DNA of 64,000 nt, from contig CAYXYB010000001.1 in the NCBI GenBank assembly GCA_964469215.1, positions 744,001 through 808,000 of the forward strand. The letters are read 5' to 3'. A program made the position numbers and the translations under genes. Positions 52,081 through 59,842 of the stretch are shown one piece after another. This stretch comes from SKPS01 sp964469215 (GTDB lineage Bacteria; Bacteroidota; Bacteroidia; Bacteroidales; SKPS01). Numbering within the stretch: the stretch's first letter is position 1; each line of letters starts with the position of its first letter. A model generated the notes under the pieces. The model did not search any database and was not told the origin of the DNA. It saw only the letters and a program-made list of their open reading frames with translations.

Positions 52081-52422
52081 TTTTTCCGGTATTAGTATAA
52101 AATTAATATTGATTCTCTTTCTAATCTGATTAATTCATAAATTTGTGTTTGTCTAATGATTTTTGTTTTAAAATCCTGTTTGAGCCTAAGGTTAACTAAA
52201 ATTGAAATTATTGTACTCAATCTATCGAATCTGGTTTTTAGTTCACGCAAAGTTCGCAAAGCAGCAAAGTACGCAAAGTGGTTGATTGTGAGCACCAAAA
52301 CTTGGCGTCTTTGCTTCTTGGTCTCGTTACCAGACGAGATGAAATATTTTAAACATAACATTTATGAATAATGCTGGCTACAGCTTTTTTTTTACAACAA
52401 AGTAACCAAAGGTTTCGCAAGT
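52081..52422. other. Intergenic region with CGCAAAG short repeats
   Basis: About 340 bp between nfu and mrp without a credible gene. It holds a run of CGCAAAG-type units spaced 9-10 bp apart at 52246-52279, flanked by AT-rich decayed sequence. An 89-codon open frame across it has no protein-like character. The region looks like an inserted, degraded repeat that now separates two functionally related genes. Confidence 0.6.
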
Positions 52423-53523
52423 TTATTTGTGTGTTATTTCAACGATCTTTGTAGGGTCAAGTTTCCTGTTCCTCTCATTAAGTTTTATTATCACGTTTTC
52501 GGCCAGAGTGTTGAATGCTTCATACACGGGTGAATTCTCATCAACCGCAACCGGGATCCCTTTATCACCTGATTCACAAACAGATTCCTCTATAGGGATC
52601 TGCCCCAGAACAACAGTTCCTGTTTCCTGAGCCAGCTTTTCACAGCCACCCTTACCGAAGATGTAATACTTCTTATCGGGCAGCTCCTTAGGTGTGAACC
52701 ATGCCATATTTTCAACCAGCCCCAGAACCGGCACATCAATTTTATCCTGTCTGAACATCGCAACACCTTTGCGGGCATCTGCTATTGCCACCTCCTGGGG
52801 GGTACTTACAATGATAGCTCCTGTAACAGGGAGTGTCTGAACCAGGGTAAGGTGAATGTCACCTGTTCCGGGAGGCAGGTCTACTACCATATAGTCTATC
52901 TCCCCCCAGTATCCGTCAGAAATTATCTGCGTAAGGGCATTGGAGGCCATCGGGCCTCTCCATATAAGGGCTTTCAGAGGGTCGACAAAGAAACCGATAG
53001 ATAACATTTTTATCCCATATTTTTCTATCGGTTCTATCAATGTGCGTTCTCCAAAAGGTACACCTCCCGGTTTTTCATCTTTTACTCCAAGCATAAGAGG
53101 TAATGAAGGGCCGTAAATATCGGCATCAATCAATGCAGTCCTTGCTCCGGTGCGGGCAAGGGCCACGGCAAGGTTAACGGCTACGGTTGATTTGCCAACA
53201 CCTCCTTTGCCTGATGCAACAGCAATAATATTCTTCACACGTCTCAGACTTTCGGGGATATCGGGTTTATTCTCAGGCTTCTTTGCTTCTATGGTAGTTA
53301 CCTCCACAGACACGCCTTTTTCTGCAAAAACTTCAGTGAGTTTTTTGTCTGCAATCTTACCAATCGACTTAAGGAATGCATCGGGGAATTTTAAACCGTT
53401 TATTTTTACCACTACACCACCTGAATCGGGAACTTCAATTTCAGTCATTCCAAGTTCAACGATATTTTTTTGATATTCAGGATGTTTAACAGACTTTAAA
53501 ATATCTACAACAATTTTTTTCAT
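52423..53523 (-). CDS. Mrp/ApbC-family Fe-S cluster carrier ATPase
   Basis: A 366-residue P-loop protein. Residues 1-85 are the MIP18/DUF59 domain. The deviant Walker A is ASGKGGVGKSTVAVNLA, followed by LIDADIYGPSLPLMLG and the Walker B-like VVDLPPGTGD. A C-terminal cysteine (KGGCEKLA) is present but the usual CXXC pair of Mrp is not obvious in the C-terminal part, which may affect cluster binding. It probably loads or moves Fe-S clusters with the Nfu protein downstream. The MKKIVVD start is used. Confidence 0.92.
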   Translation of the reverse strand: MKKIVVDILKSVKHPEYQKNIVELGMTEIEVPDSGGVVVKINGLKFPDAFLKSIGKIADKKLTEVFAEKGVSVEVTTIEAKKPENKPDIPESLRRVKNIIAVASGKGGVGKSTVAVNLAVALARTGARTALIDADIYGPSLPLMLGVKDEKPGGVPFGERTLIEPIEKYGIKMLSIGFFVDPLKALIWRGPMASNALTQIISDGYWGEIDYMVVDLPPGTGDIHLTLVQTLPVTGAIIVSTPQEVAIADARKGVAMFRQDKIDVPVLGLVENMAWFTPKELPDKKYYIFGKGGCEKLAQETGTVVLGQIPIEESVCESGDKGIPVAVDENSPVYEAFNTLAENVIIKLNERNRKLDPTKIVEITHK

Positions 53524-53538
53524 AACTTTTAGCCTTTG

Positions 53539-53650
53539 CACCTCACCCCCCAAACCCCCCTCTCCTAAAGGAGATGGGGGCTTAATATATTGAATAACAA
53601 CTATTTTACCCCTTCTCCTTTAGGAGAAGGGGCCGGGGATGAGGTGGTGT
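53539..53650. repeat. Palindromic intergenic repeat with nested hairpins
   Basis: Two arms of about 42 bp are inverted copies: left 53539-53581, right 53607-53650. Each arm itself holds a perfect palindrome, CTCCTAAAGGAG on the left and CTCCTTTAGGAG on the right, flanked by C-runs and G-runs. The arms match at about 80 percent. Similar CTCCT/AGGAG elements recur between genes in many bacterial genomes as REP- or MITE-like units. It lies between mrp and dnaX, which diverge. Confidence 0.75.
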
Positions 53651-53725
53651 TTGCAACCTTAATTTAGATTGCGTAAAGATAGCGGTTTTTTAGATTGGAC
53701 TGCATAAAAACGATTATTTTTGGGC

Positions 53726-55489
53726 ATGGAAAACTTCATTGTATCTGCCCGCAAATACCGTCCATCTACTTTCAATGCAGTTGTTGGACAGGACAATATA
53801 GTTCAGACACTTAAGAATGCAATAAAGAACGATTCTCTTGCACAGGCATTTCTTTTCACCGGCCCTCGCGGCATTGGAAAAACGACTTGTGCCCGTATTC
53901 TTGCCAAGACAATAAACTGTCTAAACCTTCAACCAGACATAGAACCGTGCAATGAGTGCGAGTCATGCCGTTCGTTCAATCAGCTAGCATCCTTCAACAT
54001 ACAGGAGCTTGATGCGGCATCAAACAATTCGGTTGACGACATACGCACCCTTGTTGACCAGGTGAGGATACCGCCTCAGGCCGGCAGGTATAAGGTTTAT
54101 ATTATTGATGAGGTGCATATGCTTTCATCCAGTGCCTTCAATGCATTTCTTAAGACTCTTGAGGAGCCACCCGCTTATGCTAAGTTTATCCTGGCCACCA
54201 CCGAGAGGCACAAGATCATCCCTACAATACTATCTCGTTGTCAGATATACGATTTTAAGAGGATATCTGTGACAGATATAGCAAAGCATCTTTCATGGGT
54301 TGCAGGACAGGAGCAGATCACATTCGAAGATGAGGCACTTCATGTAATTGCACAAAAGGCTGACGGGGCGCTGCGTGATGCATTGTCTGTATTTGATCAG
54401 ATAGTGAGTTTTTCAGGCAGGGACATCACCTACAAAAATGTGATAGAAAATCTCAATCTGCTTGATTACGAGTACTATTTCAGGATGATTGAGGATGTTG
54501 GCAAACATGACATTCCGGCCTGTCTTATTATACTTGCGGAGATCATTGACAACGGATTTGACGGGCAGAACTTTATAAACGGACTAGGTGAGCACATACG
54601 CAGCCTTTTATTGAGCAAGGACAGGGCAGTGGCAAATCTGTTGGAGGTTAGTGAAGGCATCAGGCCAAGGTATATTAATCAGGCAGCTCAGTTTGATATC
54701 GTATGGCTTGTCAACGCTCTGGATCTGATTTCCAGGGCTGATCTCAACTATCGTGCGGCAAGCAGCAAAAGACTGCATCTCGAATTGCTTGTGATGCAGC
54801 TATGTGAAACCCGCCGTATTGCTGACGAAAAAAAAAAGCCTGAACCCATAGCCGTAACCCTTCCTGAGAAGGCTGAGGTTGCAAAGCCATTATCCGTCAA
54901 TCCGCCGGCAGTAGAGAAGGGTCAGGAACCCCAGGTGAAAGTTTTTTCTGAAAAGCCTGAGCCACAGGATGAAATCAAACCTGCTGATACATCTGTTGCA
55001 GAACCAGGGATTGTGCCGACAGGAGAATCCAGGAAGAGGATAACCATACGCGATCTTATGGGGTCGTCAGAGAGTTCTGGAAAGGATGATGATAATGATG
55101 CTGACGAGGATCGAGGTGCTGATACAGAATCACTTAACCCTGAAGTCATTCAGGATCTGGTAAACAGATATGCGGAGACGATATCAGGAGATTCGCCAAG
55201 TTTTGCTTCGGCAATAACAGCCAAACCGGTAAAAACAGAACCTGATAACAGGGTAATTATAACCTTCACAAACAAGGTTGCTGCCGATCCGGTTCACCTG
55301 AAAGCATTAAGGGGATATCTCCGTGAGAAACTTGGGGGTTTATATTTCAAACTGGAATCTTATATAGACGACACCGCAGCACCTGTAAAGGTGATTCTCA
55401 CAGCCAGAGAAAAATATACCCGGATGATTAGTGAACATCCGGGTATTGAAACTTTTGTTAAAAGGCTGAACCTTGAGCTTGATGAATAA
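53726..55489 (+). CDS. dnaX: DNA polymerase III subunit gamma/tau
   Basis: Clamp-loader ATPase, 588 residues. Walker A is GPRGIGKTT (46-54), zinc cysteines are in CNECESC, and IIDEVHMLSSSAFNAFLKTLEEPP carries the DExx box and sensor region; the SRC motif follows. Domains I-III end near residue 365 and are followed by a Pro/Glu-rich linker and a C-terminal domain. An A10 run at 54828-54837 sits exactly at that border and may give a short gamma form. The ATG at 53726 is used (a TTG lies two codons upstream). TATTTTTG at 53715-53722 is so close that the message could be leaderless. Confidence 0.96.
   Translation: MENFIVSARKYRPSTFNAVVGQDNIVQTLKNAIKNDSLAQAFLFTGPRGIGKTTCARILAKTINCLNLQPDIEPCNECESCRSFNQLASFNIQELDAASNNSVDDIRTLVDQVRIPPQAGRYKVYIIDEVHMLSSSAFNAFLKTLEEPPAYAKFILATTERHKIIPTILSRCQIYDFKRISVTDIAKHLSWVAGQEQITFEDEALHVIAQKADGALRDALSVFDQIVSFSGRDITYKNVIENLNLLDYEYYFRMIEDVGKHDIPACLIILAEIIDNGFDGQNFINGLGEHIRSLLLSKDRAVANLLEVSEGIRPRYINQAAQFDIVWLVNALDLISRADLNYRAASSKRLHLELLVMQLCETRRIADEKKKPEPIAVTLPEKAEVAKPLSVNPPAVEKGQEPQVKVFSEKPEPQDEIKPADTSVAEPGIVPTGESRKRITIRDLMGSSESSGKDDDNDADEDRGADTESLNPEVIQDLVNRYAETISGDSPSFASAITAKPVKTEPDNRVIITFTNKVAADPVHLKALRGYLREKLGGLYFKLESYIDDTAAPVKVILTAREKYTRMISEHPGIETFVKRLNLELDE
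54828..54837 (+). promoter_or_regulatory. Candidate slippage site for gamma production in dnaX
   Basis: Ten consecutive A (then G) at codons 368-371 of dnaX. In the -1 frame the next codons are GCC TGA (stop at 54841-54843); in the +1 frame a TAG occurs at 54849-54851. Either slip therefore ends translation at about 372-375 residues, right after the clamp-loader domains. Thermus dnaX makes gamma by transcriptional slippage on a similar A run. A CCTTC/GAAGG stem lies about 20 bp downstream. Confidence 0.6.
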
Positions 55490-55492
55490 GGG

Positions 55493-58306
55493 TTATTCAA
55501 CCGGCAACTGGATGATCTCTATCAGGTTTTTTCCTGAATAGTATTTTTTTGTTGCCTCCTGAACATCCTTTGTTGTAATACTCCTGACGAGTTTGGTATA
55601 TTCATCGGAATTAAGGTTATTCTGGTTGTTTTCATATAAGAATTTCAACCCTCTCAGCCAGAACCTGTTTTCTTTAACCTGCTCAGCTCTCTCTTTAAGT
55701 TTGTTTTCAATAACATTGTCAATTTCCACCTGAGTAGGGCCTTCATCACTCATAAGTGCTATTTGCTGATGGATGATAGCAGTAAGTTCATCAACACGTT
55801 CGGGTGCACATGTGAAATATGCCATCAGCCTGTATGTAGCGACAGGTTGCTGGCTCATGTTTGTCTGAACAGAAACGCCGTAAGTTCCACCCTCCTGTTC
55901 ACGGACAGTTTGAATGTATTTAACATCCAGGATGTCGTTAATGAAAGAGAGGAGCATTCTTTCCCTTGCAGAATAGTTGAATTCACCTCCTTGCATCACA
56001 ACTACAGTAGCTTTAGGCACCTGCATTGGGGTGAAAATTCTCTTTTTAATAACACCCTGGGCGGCATACTCCTTGCGATCAATCCAGTTTTCTTTATTTT
56101 TTGTTGAAGGAATACTGCCTATATATTTCTCTATCAGTGGTTTTGCTATAACAGGGTCGATGTTTCCAACAAAATAGAAGATCCAGTCGCCTGCATTGTT
56201 AAACCGCTCCCGGAATATTGTGGGCATTTTGTTGAAATCTGCCTCTTTTAGCATATCAGCAGTCATAGGCCTGCGTCGTGGATGGTTGTTATAAAGAGTG
56301 TTTAAGAGGGTATCGGAGAAAGCAGATCCCGGATCGTTGGCTCTGTTTTTAAGAAGGGCAACCTGTCTGTTAAGGAATGACTGGAATGCCTGTTCATCTT
56401 CACGTGGCTGCATAAAATAGAGATTTACCAGCTCAAGCATTGTAACAAGATCACGAGGTGTTGTGCTTCCGTTGAAACCTTCGTCAAGTGCTCCGATATA
56501 GGGCGTGAGCCTTATCACCTTGTCGGCCAAAAGCTTTCCGAGTTCTATGTTGTTGAATTCGCCAATACCGCTCATATCAATCACTGTACTAGTGTATTGT
56601 GCGGTGATAAGGTCTGTGTTTTCATACAATGATGTTCCACCTTTGCTGTATGCAGAAAAAAGGATCTCATCTTCCTTGAACTTAGTGGGCTTGATGATCA
56701 CTTTGGCGCCATTGGAGAGTGTCCATTCATAATGTCCCGTTTTGGCGTCGATCCTCTCTTTTTTTACCTTTCCCGGTTTTATGGCAATATTGTGAAGAGG
56801 TTTGGCACTGACATTATCGACGTAAGCTTCAACATCAGCTTTTTCCGCTGCTTCAACAATACCCAGAAGTATCTTCTCATCGGGCAACTTATCGGCATAA
56901 GCTTCGGGGGCGGTAAGTACAACCACAAGGTTTTTATCTGTAATCCACTTTCCGGCAAGAGCATTAACCTCTTCAAGAGTTATCTCCGGCATGAAGGCTT
57001 TTAACATCTCATATTCAAACTCTATTCCGGGGAAAGGCTCATTGTCGAGAAAATGAGAATAATACTCCCAGCAGAAACTCTCCGACTTTCGGTTGTTACG
57101 TTCGTTGTATTGTTTTTCGAGAGAGGCAAGGTATTCCCTTTTCGCACGATCGAGCTCGCTCTCAGTAAAACCGAATTTGAGCACCCTGGTGTTTTCTTTC
57201 ACAAGTGCATTCATGGCTTTGGTGGGATCAGGGTTATTAAGGGACGCCATTGCCATGTACATATCAGTTGATTTGACAAAATTTGTGTAAGCACTCATTG
57301 CCCCCACAAAAGGAGGTTCTGCCTGTTGAACAAGTTCGTTCAGGCGTGAGTTGAGCATTGAATTATACAACTCCTGTTTGAGTCTGTTTCTTGAATATTC
57401 GAGAAGCTCCTTGTCGATGGCGGCAGGATGTTTATAAAGCATCATCACCTGCATCATTCTTGCTTCCTTGTCGGTTACGATTGCAACCCTGGTGTCCTCA
57501 TGGCTTGGAACCATTTCAGTGTGTCGTTCCCTGGGAAATGTTTGCTTTGGAATCTGGGAGAACATATCCACTATCTTTTTTTGCATCTCCTTAGGGTCGA
57601 AATCACCAACAGCTATAATTGCCTGAAGATCGGGACGATACCAATCTTCGTAAAAGCGGCGAAGAACATCATATTCAAAATTAAGGATAATATTCATGTC
57701 GCCAATAACATCATGGGTTGCATATTTTGATCCTTCGAAAAGGGTGCGGAAATAGGCATTACGAATCCTTCTCTGGCTTCCCATACCTGTACGCCACTCT
57801 TCGTGGATCACCCCTCTCTCTTTGTCAACCTCCTCATTCTCCAAAGATACCTGGCAGGCCCAATCATACAGAATAAGCAAAGCCGTATCGACATTTGCAG
57901 GTTTTTCAAGTGGTACATTCTGCAACATATAATTTGTGACATCATGGCTGGTGAACGCATTTATTTCAGGCCCGAATTTCATTCCGATGGATTGAAGATA
58001 ACGGATTATCTGATCCTTCTCAAAGTTTTTCGTTCCGTTGAAACACATATGTTCAATAAAGTGGGCAAGCCCGTTCTGATCGGGGTCTTCCTGAATTGAA
58101 CCGGCATTAACCACAAGCCAGAATTGCGCACGGTCTTTAGGCTCAGCATTATGACGTACGTAATAGGTAAGGCCATTCGGCAATCGGCCTATCAATACAT
58201 CTTTATCAACAGGGAAGGGTTGTTTTACGTTGAACTGCCCTTGAGCATTGGAAAGGTTGAAGCCTGCGAAAATCAGGAGTAAAAACACTAACTTTTTGAT
58301 ATACAT
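55493..58306 (-). CDS. M16 family metalloprotease (PqqL/insulinase-like)
   Basis: A 937-residue secreted protease with a signal peptide (about 1-22, ending SNAQ). The first M16 domain has the inverted zinc motif HFIEH near residue 82 and the downstream glutamate in NEEVDKERGVIHEEWR. The second half (about 510-937) is the inactive paired domain. Family members degrade peptides in the periplasm. A minus-strand TAATTTTG at 58403-58410 may be the -7 element. The gene converges with dnaX, with 3 bp between stops. Confidence 0.93.
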   Translation of the reverse strand: MYIKKLVFLLLIFAGFNLSNAQGQFNVKQPFPVDKDVLIGRLPNGLTYYVRHNAEPKDRAQFWLVVNAGSIQEDPDQNGLAHFIEHMCFNGTKNFEKDQIIRYLQSIGMKFGPEINAFTSHDVTNYMLQNVPLEKPANVDTALLILYDWACQVSLENEEVDKERGVIHEEWRTGMGSQRRIRNAYFRTLFEGSKYATHDVIGDMNIILNFEYDVLRRFYEDWYRPDLQAIIAVGDFDPKEMQKKIVDMFSQIPKQTFPRERHTEMVPSHEDTRVAIVTDKEARMMQVMMLYKHPAAIDKELLEYSRNRLKQELYNSMLNSRLNELVQQAEPPFVGAMSAYTNFVKSTDMYMAMASLNNPDPTKAMNALVKENTRVLKFGFTESELDRAKREYLASLEKQYNERNNRKSESFCWEYYSHFLDNEPFPGIEFEYEMLKAFMPEITLEEVNALAGKWITDKNLVVVLTAPEAYADKLPDEKILLGIVEAAEKADVEAYVDNVSAKPLHNIAIKPGKVKKERIDAKTGHYEWTLSNGAKVIIKPTKFKEDEILFSAYSKGGTSLYENTDLITAQYTSTVIDMSGIGEFNNIELGKLLADKVIRLTPYIGALDEGFNGSTTPRDLVTMLELVNLYFMQPREDEQAFQSFLNRQVALLKNRANDPGSAFSDTLLNTLYNNHPRRRPMTADMLKEADFNKMPTIFRERFNNAGDWIFYFVGNIDPVIAKPLIEKYIGSIPSTKNKENWIDRKEYAAQGVIKKRIFTPMQVPKATVVVMQGGEFNYSARERMLLSFINDILDVKYIQTVREQEGGTYGVSVQTNMSQQPVATYRLMAYFTCAPERVDELTAIIHQQIALMSDEGPTQVEIDNVIENKLKERAEQVKENRFWLRGLKFLYENNQNNLNSDEYTKLVRSITTKDVQEATKKYYSGKNLIEIIQLPVE

Positions 58307-58555
58307 AATTATATATTAATTAAATTGGTGATAATAGGATTATTTTCTGAATTGTTACTGTGAAAACGGCATTTCAAAATGAACCTGAAACAAAAAGGTG
58401 TGCAAAATTATAAAAAATTGCCATCATGTTGAAAAGATGACTGAATTTTAATTTCAGGATGAAGAAGATTACCCCTTTTTATCAGATGCGGTAACAATTT
58501 ATATTACTTTTGTCACCATGGAGGCTGTTTCAATAAGCCTAGCTACAAAACCCCT

Positions 58556-59122
58556 ATGATAAATATCATATACAGATTAATCCTTAACATGGCAGGCTGG
58601 AAAGTCAGTGACAACCATTGTCAGCTGCCTGAACAATCTATCCTGATTATTGCGCCTCATACAAGCATGTGGGATTTCATCTGGGGCAAGATGATGCTTT
58701 CAGTTCTTGGCCTTAGGGTGAAATTTCTTATCAAACAGGAAGCATTCTGGTTTCCCTTGGGCATTATCCTAAAAGCTATGGGCGGTATTCCGGTCAATCG
58801 AAGGAGAGGCAGAGTGATGATTCAACAGGTGGTAAACGTTCTGGAAAACAATAAAAAAGTAACAATCGTTATTACACCTGAAGGAACCAGAGCCCCGACA
58901 AAGAACTGGAAGAAAGGCTTCTACCATATTGCCATTAAAGCCGGTGTGCCTGTAGTAGCAGGATTTCTTGATTATGGGTCACTTACCTATGGTGCAGATC
59001 TTGTTTTTAAACCTTCGGGTGATTATGAAAGAGATTTTATAATGATCGCAAAGATATACAAAGGGAGGCAGGGGAAATATAAGGACAGGTTTCTGATTCC
59101 TGAAACCAACATAGAGGAGTGA
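58556..59122 (+). CDS. PlsC-like 1-acylglycerol-3-phosphate acyltransferase family protein
   Basis: A 188-residue acyltransferase with the HX4D motif APHTSMWDF near residue 34, GGIPVNRRRG, and TPEGTRAPTKNWKKGF containing the EGTR block. It is shorter than typical PlsC and lacks a clear N-terminal membrane helix pair, which fits the small cytoplasmic-facing branch seen in Bacteroidota. The acyl acceptor is unknown. TACTTTTG at 58505-58512 may be its -7 element. It ends 1 bp before the convergent SRPBCC gene. Confidence 0.88.
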   Translation: MINIIYRLILNMAGWKVSDNHCQLPEQSILIIAPHTSMWDFIWGKMMLSVLGLRVKFLIKQEAFWFPLGIILKAMGGIPVNRRRGRVMIQQVVNVLENNKKVTIVITPEGTRAPTKNWKKGFYHIAIKAGVPVVAGFLDYGSLTYGADLVFKPSGDYERDFIMIAKIYKGRQGKYKDRFLIPETNIEE

Positions 59123-59123
59123 A

Positions 59124-59666
59124 TTATTTCTCCAGGATTGTTTTAAGGTTTTGCAAACCCTGGTTGAAATCATCCCCAAGCGACTGTTCCATGTTCATAA
59201 AAACAAGCATCACATTGAAAGGATAATTTATCCTGCCGGTAATGCCCCAACGAACAAGGGTTTTGCCTTCTCCGGCATGCTCTGTTATCAGGTATACATC
59301 AGATTCTGCTCTGAATGGCTTTATGAACCGCAACTTATAATCTATTCGTTCATACGGCTGAATGGCAACAATCTCCTGCTCCCCTTTACCCAGATTTTTG
59401 TCAGCGCTTTCCCATCCCGATATAAAACCTACGGTTCCGTCAATACCCTGATATATATGCTTCATTGAGGTATCCATCCTGCTCCATGCACTGTAATCAT
59501 CCTGATTCTTCAACATCAGAAGGTAGTCGAATACTTCATCAAGGTCGCGCAAAACCTCAATCGATCTTTCTGCCTGATATTCTTTCTTTAAAAAAAAACC
59601 GGCAATCAATGGAATTATCAGTATTACGATCAGAATAATTCCAATAACCTTAAAGAATTTTGCCAT
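59124..59666 (-). CDS. SRPBCC (START/Bet v 1-like) membrane-anchored protein
   Basis: A 180-residue protein with one N-terminal membrane helix (7-27) and a START-like domain: ERSIEVLRDLDEVFDYL, NQDDYSAWSRMD and a C-terminal helix with MEQSLGDDFNQGLQNLK. Such proteins bind hydrophobic ligands, but the ligand is unknown. It has a consensus promoter and stands alone. Confidence 0.85.
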   Translation of the reverse strand: MAKFFKVIGIILIVILIIPLIAGFFLKKEYQAERSIEVLRDLDEVFDYLLMLKNQDDYSAWSRMDTSMKHIYQGIDGTVGFISGWESADKNLGKGEQEIVAIQPYERIDYKLRFIKPFRAESDVYLITEHAGEGKTLVRWGITGRINYPFNVMLVFMNMEQSLGDDFNQGLQNLKTILEK

Positions 59667-59706
59667 AATATTTTCGGGTTGGTTCGGTTTTAGTCTTTGG
59701 ATGACA

Positions 59707-59736
59707 CAAAATTAATTCATTTAAACATATTTAGCA
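59707..59736 (-). promoter_or_regulatory. Bacteroidota promoter of the SRPBCC gene
   Basis: Minus strand: TTG at 59736-59734, a 19-bp spacer and TAATTTTG at 59714-59707, 41 bp before the ATG. Confidence 0.7.
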
Positions 59737-59842
59737 AGCTTTTTATTTTGATACGGCAATAAATTAATAAGACATAAGATCAAATGTGTTGTATCTTTGA
59801 CGGGCATTCAATCCGAGAGGTTTGTAAAACACATTTTGTATT

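Noticed and set aside
52092..52361. An 89-codon minus-strand frame between nfu and mrp
   Set aside because: It runs through the CGCAAAG repeat tract and has no protein-like composition; kept only as an intergenic repeat region.
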